A program made the position numbers and the translations under genes. The notes under the pieces are model-generated. The model did no database searches and was not told where the DNA came from. It saw only the letters and a program-made list of their open reading frames with translations. 31,376 bases of DNA from Nephromyces sp. MM_2019 (Eukaryota > Apicomplexa > Aconoidasida > Nephromycida), in contig JADHZB010001642.1 in NCBI GenBank assembly GCA_015657535.1, positions 1 to 31,376 of the forward strand, in the 5' to 3' direction. Every line of letters starts with the position of its first letter. Position 1 is the first letter of the stretch. This document shows positions 1 through 11,490 of this stretch, one piece after another.

Positions 1-803
1 GGGGTGGGTGTGGGGGGTGGGTGTCGGGATCTTTTTGCAGAAGTTTTTTTGGGTTTTTAGCTGGGTTTGTGTGAGATTAGCGGGGTTTAGAGGGTATCTT
101 TAAAGGTATGTTTCATGATATCTCCTGCAGTCTTCAAAGTTTTTGGTTTGAGAGAAGGCGCACTTCTCAACCGCAAATGAGTGCACTTTTCTGACGACTC
201 ATTGTTCATTATATATGACATTGCATGTGTGGGAGTTTCTTCCCTATTCTAAACTTCATCCATACACAGTTTGTGTGTGCTTCAGGCACCATAGAAGTGT
301 GAGCAAAGTCTCTTGCTTTACTTGAAATTTTTTCGCCATTTTTTTGTGTGCGAACTCGTTCATCTCCGGCACGTGAAAATGTCTTGCTACCTGTGTGTCT
401 GCATTATTGCTCATCTTCAAATATAGATCTGTCACTACTCCTTTGTGTGCGACCTACCGTACACTAAATCCACGGCATCCTATTTACTCATTGCTACAAA
501 CTCGAATCCATAAAATTCCCCCTACCAACTCAGCATAAACACCTATTTCACGCGTTTTTTCTTCTATGATCAACCTCATATCCTCACACACACAGATACA
601 CAATAATACACACACACACACACACAGATACACAATAATACACATACACACACAGATACACAATAATACACACACACAAACACACACAATAATACACAAT
701 AATACACACACACACACAATAATACACAATAATACACACACACACAATAATACACACACACACACACACAATAATACACACACACACACACACACACAAT
801 AAT

Positions 804-838
<35 letters not shown>

Positions 839-878
839 CAAAACCATCCAAAGATCACCTTCTCTCTCCCTTCTTCAG
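1..878 (+). other. Intron, 3' part (5' end outside window), ending in a CA-rich tract
   Basis: No coding sequence is supported here. The first 60 bases are G- and TG-rich, like the 5' ends of the other introns of this gene, so the window probably opens just inside an intron. The middle is AT-rich. From about 584 to 840 it is a CA repeat broken by ATAATA interruptions, followed by a pyrimidine tract and CTTCAG at 873-878 as the acceptor. The acceptor leaves two bases to complete a codon begun in an unseen upstream exon (phase 1). Long Cys-Val or His-Thr reading frames here are products of the repeat. Confidence 0.65.
584..840. repeat. (CA)n microsatellite with ATAATA interruptions
   Basis: Runs of CA on the + strand are interrupted at intervals by AATAATA, giving a compound repeat of about 255 bases. 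It sits just upstream of the 3' splice site of the first visible intron. Repeats of this kind mutate quickly by replication slippage. Confidence 0.9.
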
Positions 879-2549
879 GTATACTTCCTAGTGGGGATTT
901 GAGTAGGATAGGCGAAGCGATTCTTAAGCGTCAACAGCGAGCAGAGAGTAGAGCTTTAGGCTTTGATCTTCTGCGAGATATTCTCGAGCAAAACCAATTC
1001 CCCTTTCTCCTGCGAGCAAGTTTAAAGGTATTCCGCTCAATGGGACAGGAGACTCCCTCTGGTTTACCGTCTTCAGTGATGCTTCTACACACGTATAACC
1101 GATCTACGTATGCCAGTAGATGCGCACATAGGGACTCTACTCAGCTGCTTTTAACTCAGCAACCTGGTGGTGGAGTGGGTGCTGCTGTGAGAGGTAGTGG
1201 CTTAGTAGGAGCATTGAATGCTTCGGGTGCTCCACTCTCAGAGAGCACTGCATTAGCTAGTGGAACAGGCCTTCTTACCACTTCAGACCAGGAGCTTTCT
1301 CAGGTGTATCCTTGCCTGCCAGGCTGTGGGATCTTCAAGCCTTATGAGTACTCTTGTGATGGGAATAACAAGGAAAACTCGGCTTTGGATACGCATTATA
1401 TGGATAATGTGTCCGGATGTGGGATGAAGATGGAGAAGAGGTTGAGACGATCATTCTATCGCACCCTGTGTGTGATTGCTAGCCTTTGCAGCTACGCTTC
1501 GGATAGAGATCTGCATCTTCGTAGCTGCAAGCCTTCAATGGGAAGGCTTGAATTGTTTGATCAGAGCTCGTTACCCCCCCCTCTCTCTTCAACCAGCACT
1601 CATTCTCAAGCTCCTCGGAGTAGTTCTTTTAATGTGTTCTCTGTGGAGAAATTATCCTCTTCTGGTGGTCTTTTTGGCAATCAATCGATTTCTGCTTCCC
1701 CTGGTGGTGGAGCTCGTAGCGCCTCCTCCCTCTTCTATGGTGAAGCTCCCGGGGTGTCTTCAAACCCTTTATTGGCTTCAGAAGGAGGTGCTGCTCGAAG
1801 CTACATGATTAAATCACCAGGAGAAGTTGATGCTTTCTCTAGGAATCCCTTTCTAGGAACAGAAGCAGCTAAGGTGTGTGGAGAGAGATCCTCCCTTCCT
1901 TCCCAAGATGATACTAGTATGGCGACTTCTCCCGAATCTGCTTGGCTTCGTCAGGATGCCACTGAAGACGAGAAGCTCCGGCCCCATCTTCAATTTGTTG
2001 GAGCTTCTTCTCAGCAGATGAAGCCTCCAGAGAGGTTTTTGAAAAATCTTCCTGAACCCCCCCAGTTTGCTCCTTCAATCAACAGGATTGATCATGTAGT
2101 AGAAGGAAAGAACTCAGCTTCACGGAAAGGTGGTTTTTTCATGTGTGAAACTCAGAATGCTCTAGCTGCTCCCAGAACAGAGCTTGACTGGGGTTTGGCT
2201 TTAACTTATCCCTCGAAGAAGAGGAGGGCAAATGCTAGTCTAAACAGCGAAGCTTCTATCCGCTTCATGGCTCTATCAGCTTTGGCTATGTTTCCTTGGA
2301 AGGAAATTGATCATACTTATATCTCGAAATTGGGTTTGCTGGAGTTGCTGCTACCTATTCCTCCGGTTAGCGAGCTGGTTGAAGCTTATGAATACCCCCC
2401 CCATGTGTGGAGCAAGGGAAAGGAATCTCAGGCTTCACAAAAGGAAGTTTCCTTTGAAGAGACACAGTATGTGAAGCTTCCTTCTTACTACGATCTTCTC
2501 TTTACAGCGATTATTGGGCAAAGAATAGCAGGATTTGAAGATTCTCCTT
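879..2549 (+). CDS. Giant HECT E3 ligase, first visible exon (residues 1-557)
   Basis: This exon is open from the acceptor CTTCAG (ends 878) to the donor GTAGGATTGG at 2550. It enters in phase 1 and leaves in phase 1, and the split TGT codon is completed by the next exon. The first 40 residues, rich in Lys, Arg, Leu and Glu (IGEAILKRQQRAESRALGF), look like an alpha-helical repeat and not like an N-terminus. The in-frame TTG at 899 is not a credible start, so the gene begins upstream. Residues about 60-440 are Ser/Gly-rich and probably disordered. Further helical segments lie near residues 175-200 and 455-500 (SIRFMALSALAMFP; LGLLELLLPIPPVSELVEAY). I recognise no named domain here. The role is assigned only by continuity with the HECT exons downstream. 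Confidence 0.75.
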
Positions 2550-3140
2550 GTAGGATTGGCGGGTTTTGGAGGGGGTCTCAGGGGTTTTGATGAGGTTTTT
2601 GTGGGTTTAGGGGTATTAGGGGCGGGTGTTTCGGGGGTGTGTGGGGAGGGTGTTTCGGGGGTGTTTGAGGGGGTTTGGAGGTGTTCAGGAGGTTGAAGGT
2701 TTTGTAGCGTTTTTGTGGCATCTTAAATAGGCTTCCTCAGTATCTTTGCTTGTTTTTGTGTTTTTTTTCTATTTCCTTTTCCCGCTCCCCCTTTTGCATG
2801 TGTGTGCTTTTCGCGTGTGTCTGCGTGTGTTAGTCACGTGCAGGATATCTTATCTTCAATTTTGCAAGTGCATGTGTGTATATTGCTCGCTGTTGTGTAT
2901 GTATTATTCGCTTGTATGTGTGTGTGTGTGTGTGTGTATTAGTCGTGCTTACTGTAATTGTTGTGTGCTTTTTCACGTTGTAATCTACGCATGTTTTCTG
3001 ACGTGTATAGGTGTCTCGCACCTACATACACCCACGCACCCAAATGCCCACACCTAAAAGCACCCCCACCCCCACCCACTCCATCAAACGCCTTCCTTTC
3101 AACGCTCCTTTATCTCCTTATTCTCCCTCTTGTTTGTCAG
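2550..3140 (+). other. Intron, phase 1, G-rich 5' half and C-rich 3' half
   Basis: The 591-base intron begins GTAGGATT and ends TTTGTCAG. The first 150 bases are strongly G-rich (repeated GGGTGTTTCGGGGGTG). A TG run lies near 2918-2938. The last 110 bases are C-rich (CACCCCCACCCCCACCC) with a clean polypyrimidine tract. The two ends could pair with each other. An open frame through its 3' end has no coding character. Confidence 0.8.
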
Positions 3141-6100
3141 GTAAGTTCCACCTCCTCCAGTACTGTGTGAATATGCTACTGAAGGGCTCTCTAGAGATGA
3201 AGAAGTGCTTAGATGGAACAAAGGGGCTCTCAGAGCTAACGACTCGCGAGAGGATTCAGTGGGAATCTGTTGCTGTGCTGTTTCTTTCTCTTGTTCACAG
3301 CTTTATCTTGAAGTTTTCAGAGAATCTCCCTTCAAACCAGCAGTTTCGTTCATCTTCACGATCTATGATGAAGTTGGAATCTTCATCTCATGAGGGTGCT
3401 GCGATGCGTCAGCAAGATCCTGAAGTTTTCTCATCTTTAGGTTTTGACGTTCATACCAATGGAGAGCTTCAATCACACACACTGGATACCAACACACAGT
3501 ACAATTATCAGAGAGGGTTGCTTGAGCGAGGTATTATGCCTCAAGGAGGCAGATCTGCTAGATCTTATAGTGCTGAAGGCGATCTCTTCGCTTCATCTTC
3601 TTGGCAGCAGATTAGGCAATCTCTGAGTTATCAGCAGATCCCTTACGAAGCAGGTGTAGAGCAAATCTCTAGCGTAGCTCCACGCAATGAAAGAGGTTTA
3701 AACGTAGCAGTTTCAAACTACGGCAATGAGACAACACAACGGCTGCTAGCTGGCGGTGTGCAAAACGCAGATTTAAATGAAGAAGCTGGTGAAGAAGGGG
3801 ATCATGAGAGCTTCAGATGGGGTGAGAGTTGTGTAGCTCTTCCTCAAGGCAGGGGAAACCATCAGTTCATCGTCAATTCTCCTCAAGATGGCGTATCGCT
3901 TGATGGATGTAGTCAGTCTGGTGTGTTTCATTGTGGAACGTCTACTTCTTCTGTTCCTGTTGGTGGTAGAAGGTTTACCCCACGGAACTCTGGGATTGCT
4001 TCAGAGGAAGGGCAGTCTTTGGCTGCTTTTCTGGAAATGATTCGCCGTACAGATCTACCAAAAGCTTTGGGATACTGCCTACTCTTTGGAAGTAGTAGGG
4101 TGCATAGGCTTGCTATCCGTGCGATAAGCACCCTCCTTCCCTTGTTTCCGTGCGAAGAAGCTACACACCTATTCAGCCACACACTGTTAGCTTCTAGTTC
4201 GAGGTTTTCTGCCTTCTTCCTCAAACATGAAGAGGAAGCGGACTCTTGTTTTTTTCCTTTAGTTAAGTCGCTTTCTAAGTCTCTGGTAGCTTCTCCCGCA
4301 ACCTTGTTTGGATCTTCTATTCCTAGTAATCTTCAGCAACCGTTTGCTCGTTATCGGTGCTCACCTAAGGAGTTTGTATCTACAGTGATGAAGGCTATAG
4401 GCCACTCTCTGGCGGTGTGCGATATGCAGAAGATAATATGCGGAGAGTCAGATGTCTCACAGGAGAAAAGAGGAGAAGGTTTTGTGGGTTTTCAGCAGAA
4501 AGCTACTGGAGGAGAGCTAGAATCTGGTCTTTATCAAGGCTATCATCCACAGCCACCACACACACACACTCTAAACTCTAACCAAGATACTCGTGCTGGG
4601 TTTGGAAACGCTTTTGTAGGAGGTGAGGATAAACCCCGTTTTAGCGAGCCCTTCTTGAAGTTTCCTGCTTCATCTTCGTATCAAAATGGAGGGTTTCAAC
4701 AAAATCAAGCGTCTTTTTTAGGAGCTTGTGACTTTACTACTAGCGTTCCTCCTCATCTCCACAGCGGAAGACACACACACGATATAAAGTTGGGAGAATC
4801 GCAGAAGAAGTTCACAGAGACGCTCTACATCAACGATGTAGCTAGTGGACTTGCACAGTTTATTACTCTGCACGGGAAGAAGGTTGGTTTGGCAGATGAT
4901 TCCTACTTCAATGCCTCTGAAGCTTTCAAGCAGGGAAGGTATAACTCCGAACTCCTTAACTATAGCAACTCCACTACTCGCATGGGTCTAGGAATAGAGT
5001 ATATTGAGCTTCTACGTATCTTAATGAGGTTGCCTGGCTGGAGCGATGTGATTAGAGATTTGCTCTGCCACATCTTTGATAGAGTAGCAAACTTCTTACG
5101 CTGCCGTCAATGCTTATCTTTCGGTAGTAGCAACACTACTCAGGGCGAGTTACAAACGAGGGTTGGGGAGAACCTAGCGTCAGTCACGCACACAACACCC
5201 AGACGAGGGCATGATGAATGCTCCGGAGAAGATGACCGGCTTTTTTCTGAGAAGAAGGAGGATTTCATGCTCTCACCTTCTATTGCTGATGGTCTTCATC
5301 CTGAAGGAAACCTCATCAAAGCTGATGCTGTCTTTTCAGGAAGAAGCATCTCTTCTGCTACTTTGAAGAAGAAAAATACTGACGAGTTTTCGCCTTCTGT
5401 GGCTGATATCTACGAATGTATTGGAGCCCTAGCCCTTGTTGGAGGCTTCTATGAAACCCTACACGTCGGAGGTACCGTTGAGTATGTCTACTCTGAGGCT
5501 GGCCAGCACTCACAGAAGGGTACTATAGTGAGGCTGCGTCGCCATGAAAACGAAGCAGAAATCATCTTGACGGGGGGGTCTGGGAAGCGTGGATCTGCTC
5601 CCAGCCTTCAGATAATCCCGGTAAGCATGCAAGTCTTGACGAGTGTGAGTCGAGTTGAGGTTGAGTTGAGGCAGCTGCTTGCAGACCCTGGACATAAGGA
5701 GATTACTGCTAACAGTAGAGATCTGTGGAGAGAAGAAGCTTTGGGAGTCGCAGCTTGTCATCGTAGAAGCTTTGATGGAAACTATCTTGCAGGAGGGGGG
5801 AATGGTGCTGGTTTTAACTACGGAGGAGAAGATGTTAGCTTCAGTGGGTATGGAGGTAGTCGCACCAGCCTAGTACCTTATCGCTCATCTTCAAGTCATG
5901 GAATGTTTGCTAGCAAGAGCTTCAATGTTCCAGGAGGGTATGGGAAGAAGTTTCGAAGAGATTCCGATAAGATGATGAAAACTTCTACAGATAATGCAAT
6001 GGCTTCGTCTTCACACGATATGTTTAGAAGCTTTGAGTGTGGTTATGAAGGAGGCTATACAGCTAGAGATTGGAGTGGTGAGTATTACCATGAAGAAAAG

Positions 6101-9100
6101 AATGGATTTACTTCGCTTAACCAGCAAGATTTTGCAGTCCCTAATAACTGGCAGAGCCCCTTTTTTCCCAATTCTGGAGGCAAGAAACCTACGGCTTTGC
6201 TAGATAATATCATCAACTTGGCCGTAGTGGCAAGCAGCTGGATGAGTGAGCAGGCAGATAGTCATCATCTAATAGATTCTGATGGCCAAGCTGTAGCGTG
6301 TGAGGGAGATGCAAGCAAACCCAGCAATGCACACACACACGCGAGATCCTTGTCTGATCAAGTCAATACAGGATTTGGTGGTGATTTGCAGGGCATTTCT
6401 TCTGCTAATGAAGGTTTTTTCCCGGCTTTGGGGGCTGTTTCCAGTGAGCCGTTTGCTGCAGTAGGAGTTAACCCACCACCACCACCACAAATGATTGATC
6501 AGCTCGCGTCTCAAGCTGCTTTTCCACCAAGATCTCAGATATCCGCAAATCATTCGCTACACCAAATTGCTACTGCTGCTTCATCTTCACATATTCCCGG
6601 TGGCTTTCCAGGGGAAATTGCATACACAGGAGGTAATCAGACTGACATACGCTCCAGGAGGGAGGAAAGCTCCTTCTCTCAGTTTCACCTTCCTGGATCA
6701 TTAAACTTTGAAAGACTCATCAAGCTTCAAGTCCGGACGATGACGCTTTCGGCTGTGTGTAACATGCTGAAGGAGCGATCTGTCGTACTAGCCACTGAGA
6801 GTAAGAAGAAGCTCTCCGAGTCTCTTCTTAAGATAGCGTTACAACCCCTCTCTGAATGCTCGTTTAGTGGCCTTAAAGATCTCGATGAGCGTGTTCATCT
6901 TCTTCGTCATACAATCAGAGATGTATTGGAGAATGAGAGTGTTGTTGAGAATCGACTGATTGCTCATGAAGCTCAGGAAATTGCTCTACCTTATGCTCCT
7001 TTCAAAAGCTCTCCAGTGACCCTCCCTAGTGCTTGGGATGTGCAGTCTGCTATGGGCTTTTGGTTTCATCATTCCGATTGGACGACTGTGCACACACACG
7101 TGTCTCCTTCCTCTTCTGATGAGCTTGGAAGTGCGGGTAAGAAGCTTCACTTAAGGGATATCAACAGTACATACGCAGCCACAGAAGAATTCTTACGGAA
7201 TAAGCAGAATAGACGGAGGGAGAGAAGAGGAAGGAATAGATTCACACATAGAAGATCATCAAACCAGCAAAACTCAGGGGCTAGCGAAGGTCAAGAAGGT
7301 GAAAGAGCCGATGAAGGAGCTGCTGTAAACAGCTCTTCTGGTGCACAACAATCTGTTTCACCAGCACCTACACAACCTGCTGCTTTTGAAGGCTCAGAAA
7401 GCTCTCATATCTTATCTCAGTCACTTGCTCATCCATTCGATCATGGTGCTGTCAACTCGATGGATTCCGAGATATACACTGAGCATCGTGCTAGCTCCGG
7501 AACATACGTCGCTTCTGCAGCGTTTTCTTCAGATTTAAATGGGAATTCTGCAGCAAACGCTTCATTCCCGTCTTCGCAGCAAAACTCTGCCAGTAATGCT
7601 TCTTTCTCCCATGCTCTGCAGGCCGATGTCAGCAGCACAGAGCCCCCACCACGGGGCTATAACACCGAACCTGCTGAAGGTAGTGTCGATACCCTCGGCC
7701 GTGTGTGGCATCCTGGTGCTAATCGCTATATCTACTCCTTCCGATTATCATTTTCTGATACTGAATCTCGAGAAGAGGGCTTACCTTCAGATCCTACAGC
7801 TACAGATGCACGCACACATGATGCTGCTGTAGTTTCTCATCAGCAATCTGCTGGTAATGATGCTGGAATGATGTTTAGTTCTCCAGATGTTCAGCCCGGA
7901 GCAGGAGATTTTCAAAGGTCTCCTGGAGACGAGCAACACACACTGGTTGCTCTGGAGGATGGATTCGGTGGGATTCTAGGGGATACTTCATCCTATGAAG
8001 GAATGACGTTGGTAGAAGCTCATGATGCTTTCTCAAGTTTGCCTGGGAATGTTCACTTGGTAGATGGAGGTGGTGGTGGCTTGTCAGCAGGGGTAGGGGG
8101 TGATGCATCAGGGGGTGCTAGGCAGGTAGATGATACTACTCAGAGGAGGTTGCAGGGAACTGATGGAAGAAATGCCACAGCTGATAATACGATTGATGCA
8201 CTTAACACTGTGAGAGATAGAATCCCAGGCTTCCTTGATGTGGCTCTCTCGATTGGAAGCGAAGAAGATATGGCTATCTCGCTAGCTTTAGAGGCAGAGA
8301 GAGGGGGAATCTCAGCAGATCTTGGCATTGATCTTTCTCAGCTTCTTGCTGCTTATTCTTTCAATGCCTTTCAGTCGATGTCACAGGGGGAGAATGCTAA
8401 CCCACCTTCTAATCCTGTGTTGAATCCGAGTGCTACACCTGCAGATGTTGGGAACGGGGATGGGGGTGGTGATGTTGGAGAGGGTGAAGGGGGAGATGTT
8501 GGTGGTGGGTTGGGAAGGTTTGGGAATCACCAGGAGGGTGGTGGTGGCGGTAGTTTCGGAGCACTTAGAAATCAGCCATTGGAAGGGATTGCTGGTAGCG
8601 ATATGATACCTATTCCTCCAGGGGTTGCTGAGTCTACCTCCAGCCAAGATGAGCTAAGAATGTCATCACCCCCTTTGTTTCCTGATGCAGCGATGCGAGG
8701 ATTATCTTCAATAGAAGCGTCTTCTTCCGGCTTTGAGTCTACTCCTCAGCTCGGTCCTTACTCTGAGCTGCCTTCGACCATTAGCTTTACTGAGCAGGAA
8801 GCTCAACGAGATGCTTCCTTTGCTGGCAGTGAAGTGCTGAACAGCAATGCATACTATACTGCATTAGAGGAAGATGCCACGAATGCTAGGCTTCATCATA
8901 TTCTCTCCACTCAGCATCAGGAGGAGGTTCAAGCAGCCTCTTCACCTTCGGCTCCACTACTACAAGAGGCATACCGTTCATCTGATTTGAGGGAGACTTT
9001 GCTGCTTCATAGCACACAAGTTGAGAGATCGAGTGAACGCTTGCGCCCTCCACAGCCTAGTGCAGGAGATAGAGTTTGCGTATCAACTTCGAATCCTGCA

Positions 9101-10236
9101 GCCGATGGCTCTGAAGATACTGCCAACGCTGGCTCATTCTACGTTGTGTGCGAAGGAACTTCTCCAGGGCCCCTGCCAGAAGATCTCGGTCCTACTGCTT
9201 CTACGCTGCAGTTGCAGAGCAACGTAGTTCTCTCTGATTATTCAAGGCAAAATGAAGGGTTTACACACGAAGATAACACCAGGGGGAACTCACACTATTG
9301 GATGAGTGAGGCTAATGCTCCTTCTTCTACAGCCTTTTCACATGATCATGCTTTCTCTAGTCAACTCAGCACACATGAAAACATCACTGCAGAGGTGGGG
9401 GCTATGGCTTCCTTTGAGCCTGTAATTGAAGAGGTTCCAGGGGAGATTATAATGACTGATGTAAACTTTGGGGAGATGACGGAGATTTGGAGAGATCGAG
9501 AGAATTCATCTTCATTTCACACACATGATGGTGTGTGTGGAGATAATATATCATCACTCCAGGAGGCTGAAGGGGGGATGAGTGCTGCTGCGTTTGTTGG
9601 GAATGGTGGAGTTAGCACCCTTGAGAATTTTCCAGCTAGACACAGAGAGGATCCCGAGAGTAGCCTTATCGGCGATCTTCAAGTTACAAACAGAGAGAGC
9701 ACACACAGCATTCCCTCCAGCAGCCTGACAGCAGCAGCTGGAGTTGGAGATGAAGAAAGCAGCATTGGTCAAGGCATTTCAGCTGAAGATAACTTGGAAA
9801 TGTTGGAGGGCAATTTCGTTATTCTTTCGGAGGCTGTATATGTAGCTCATAGCTCTGGAGCCACAGCCTATTCATCAGGTTATAATGAAGGTGTGTTGCT
9901 GCCTCCTCGAGAAGAGGGGAAGAATGAAGAAGATTCTGTTTCAGCAGTCGTTGAAGAAGATGAGGAAGATGAAGCTGATGAGAGAGAAGAGGAGATAAAT
10001 GAATCTGCTAGATATTCACTAGAGTCTACTTTCTTTGAAAATCTTGGGATCTCTAAGAAGAAGGTTAACATCGCGTGTGCGAATCATGTTATACCAAATT
10101 CACTGGAAATATACTACTATGAAGTCTACATTGAGAAAATAGCTGCTTCAAGCATTGTTGCTGTGGGTCTCTATAGAGATGCTCTTGTATTGGGAGCTCT
10201 TCCAGGCTGTCAGGGTTCGTATGCCCTTAGCTCATG
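3141..10236 (+). CDS. Giant HECT E3 ligase, 7.1-kb exon (residues 558-2922)
   Basis: This is the largest exon, open for 2,364 codons. It begins after TTTGTCAG (phase 1) and ends before GTAGGTGGG (phase 2). Order: a helical segment near residues 570-610; Ser/Gln/Gly-rich disorder; a helical repeat near 845-910 (FLEMIRRTDLPKALGYCLLF); a beta-rich module near 1317-1375 (GALALVGGFYETLHVGG, then GTIVRL and AEIIL); a helical stretch near 1755-1830; an Arg-rich patch near 1911-1932 (NRRRERRGRNRF) that may be a nuclear localisation signal; very long Ser/Ala/Gly/Glu-rich disorder with a Gly/Asp run near 2330-2365; an acidic tract near 2828-2844; and the first half of a SPRY domain from about 2877 (YYYEVYIEK, VAVGLYRD). 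The beta module resembles segments of large HERC/HECTD-type ligases, but I cannot name it. A weak UIM-like segment (EEDMAISLALEAE) lies near 2267. The disordered parts probably act as linkers or docking sites. Confidence 0.85.
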
Positions 10237-11080
10237 GTAGGTGGGTGATGGAGGGTGGGGTTTGTGTGGATTTGGGTGTGTGGATTTGGGTGTGTGAATT
10301 TTTGTGTGTGGATTTTTGTGTGTGGATTTGGGTGTGTGGATTTGGGTGTGTTAATTTTGTGTGTGGATTTTTGTGTGCGGATTTTATGTGTGGATTTGGG
10401 TGTGTTAATTTTATGTGTGGATTTTTGTGTGTGGATTTGAGTGTGTTAATTTTGTGTGTGGATTTTTGTGTGCGGATTTTATGTGTGGATTTTATGTGTG
10501 GATTTTTGTGTGTGGATTTGGGTGTGTGGATTTTATGTGTGAATTTGGGCGTGTGAATTTGGGTGTGTGGATTTTTGTGTGTGAATTTGGGTGTGTGAAT
10601 TTGGGTGTGTGGATTTGGGTGTGTGGATTTTTGTGTGCCGATTTTATGTGTGGATTTTTGTGTGTGAATTTGGGTGTGTGAATTTGGGTGTGTGGATTTG
10701 GGTGTGTTAATTTTGTGTGTGGATTTTTGTGTGTGGATTTTTGTGTGCCGATTTTATGTGTGGATTTGGGTGTGTTAATTTTGTGTGTGGATTTTTGTGT
10801 GCGGATTTTGTGTGTGGATTTTTGTGTGTGGATTTTTGTGTGTGGATTTTATGTGTGGATTTTATGTGTGGATTTTTGTGTGTGGATTTTGTGTGCGGAT
10901 TTTTGTGTATGGATTTCTCCATGGATCTTTTGCAGATTCCCCTATAGATTTTATGCATGGATTTGCGCGCGTAGATTCGAATATTAACGCGTGTATAAGT
11001 TTCCCTACATCACTCTGTACGTGTAAATTCCTTTGTGTGCTTGCACTCAACCACTCTGTGTGTGTGGCTTTCTTTTGCAG
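10237..11080 (+). other. Intron, phase 2, filled by a minisatellite
   Basis: The 844-base intron begins GTAGGTGGG and ends TTCTTTTGCAG. Most of it is a degenerate tandem array (see the repeat entry). The last 165 bases are non-repetitive and pyrimidine-rich near the acceptor. It interrupts the SPRY domain. The split codon TG|C restores the frame. Overlapping Cys/Val/Trp-rich reading frames here come from the repeat and are not genes. Confidence 0.85.
10256..10915. repeat. Degenerate 13-16-bp minisatellite, core TGTGTGGATTT
   Basis: About 650 bases of tandem units. Each joins TGTG, TGTGTG or TGTGCG to GATTT, AATTT or TAATTT, with spacer variants TTG, GGG or TA. Variants are interspersed, for example TGTGTGGATTTTTG and TGTGTGGATTTGGG. 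Larger blocks of two or more units also recur, which suggests unequal exchange or slippage on several scales. Confidence 0.9.
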
Positions 11081-11490
11081 CGGTTACACACACCATGGAG
11101 GAAGCAACAATGAAATCACAATTTCAGGCATTGCTCCTTCGTTTGAGGCTGGAGATACGGTAGGTGTAGGCTGGAATCTGAAGAAAGGCACAGTTTTCTT
11201 CACCATAAACGGAAAGCTAGTCGAAGCAGAACGTGTAGATTCAGCAAATGTAAGCTTATCTATGATCGAGGAGTTTCGTCAGTGTGTAAGCTTGATAGAC
11301 CCCAAAGATATAGCGAAAAGTCGCTTACAATCTGTCTCCGTCTTTGAGAGTGTGCGAGGGCGATATCTTCCAGTTTTGTGGGTAGTTGGTGAAGGAGATG
11401 TCTCAGTGAAAGCTAATTTTGGCAGGAAAAACTTTGAATTTGACATAAAACTGCTTTATGACGAGCCTCGCCAGGAGTTTTCACAAGCAG
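11081..11490 (+). CDS. Giant HECT E3 ligase exon, second half of SPRY (residues 2923-3059)
   Basis: The exon starts after CTTTTGCAG with one base completing a Cys codon, and ends before the donor GTGGGTGTC in phase 1. It encodes the core SPRY strands, including GDTVGVGWNL, GTVFFTING and the closing NFGRKNFEFDI, followed by an acidic/aromatic tail (YDEPRQEFSQ). A loop of about 45 residues separates the FTING motif from the final strands. That is somewhat longer than usual and includes a helix-like stretch (SMIEEFRQCVSLIDPKDIAK). Confidence 0.88.

Larger units (their letters stand above)
10096..11450 (+). other. SPRY domain, coded across two exons
   Basis: The domain starts with YYYEVYIEK and VAVGLYRD in the exon ending at 10236. 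It continues in the next exon with GYTHHGG, GDTVGVGWNLKKGTVFFTINGK and LPVLWVV, and closes with ANFGRKNFEFDI. The order 'yyEv-i', 'iGl', 'GDvIGcgi', 'gtifFTlNG', 'lyPvv' and 'vnFG' is characteristic of SPRY. These beta-sandwich domains bind peptides or partner proteins. An 844-base intron full of minisatellite repeats sits between the fourth and fifth motifs. SPRY is found in the giant ligases HERC1 and HECTD4. Confidence 0.85.

Noticed and set aside
137..200. Possible exon after CTCCTGCAG in the first intron
   Set aside because: The frames close within 7 to 20 codons, and no convincing donor leads in phase to the exon at 879.
484..858. Several reading frames of Cys-Val or His-Thr on both strands
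   Set aside because: They are translations of the (CA)n microsatellite and have no protein-like composition.
899..901. TTG at 899 as the translation start of the gene
   Set aside because: The frame is open back to a clear 3' splice site at 878, and the protein there looks internal.
3928..4224. Minus-strand frame inside the 7.1-kb exon
   Set aside because: A shadow of the coding frame, with no independent splice or start signals.
10256..10915. CRISPR-like array
   Set aside because: The units are contiguous and degenerate with no unique spacers, and the context is a eukaryotic intron.
10155..10987. Overlapping frames coding Cys/Val/Trp/Phe/Gly repeats
   Set aside because: They come from the intronic minisatellite. 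The flanking SPRY exons join in phase without them.
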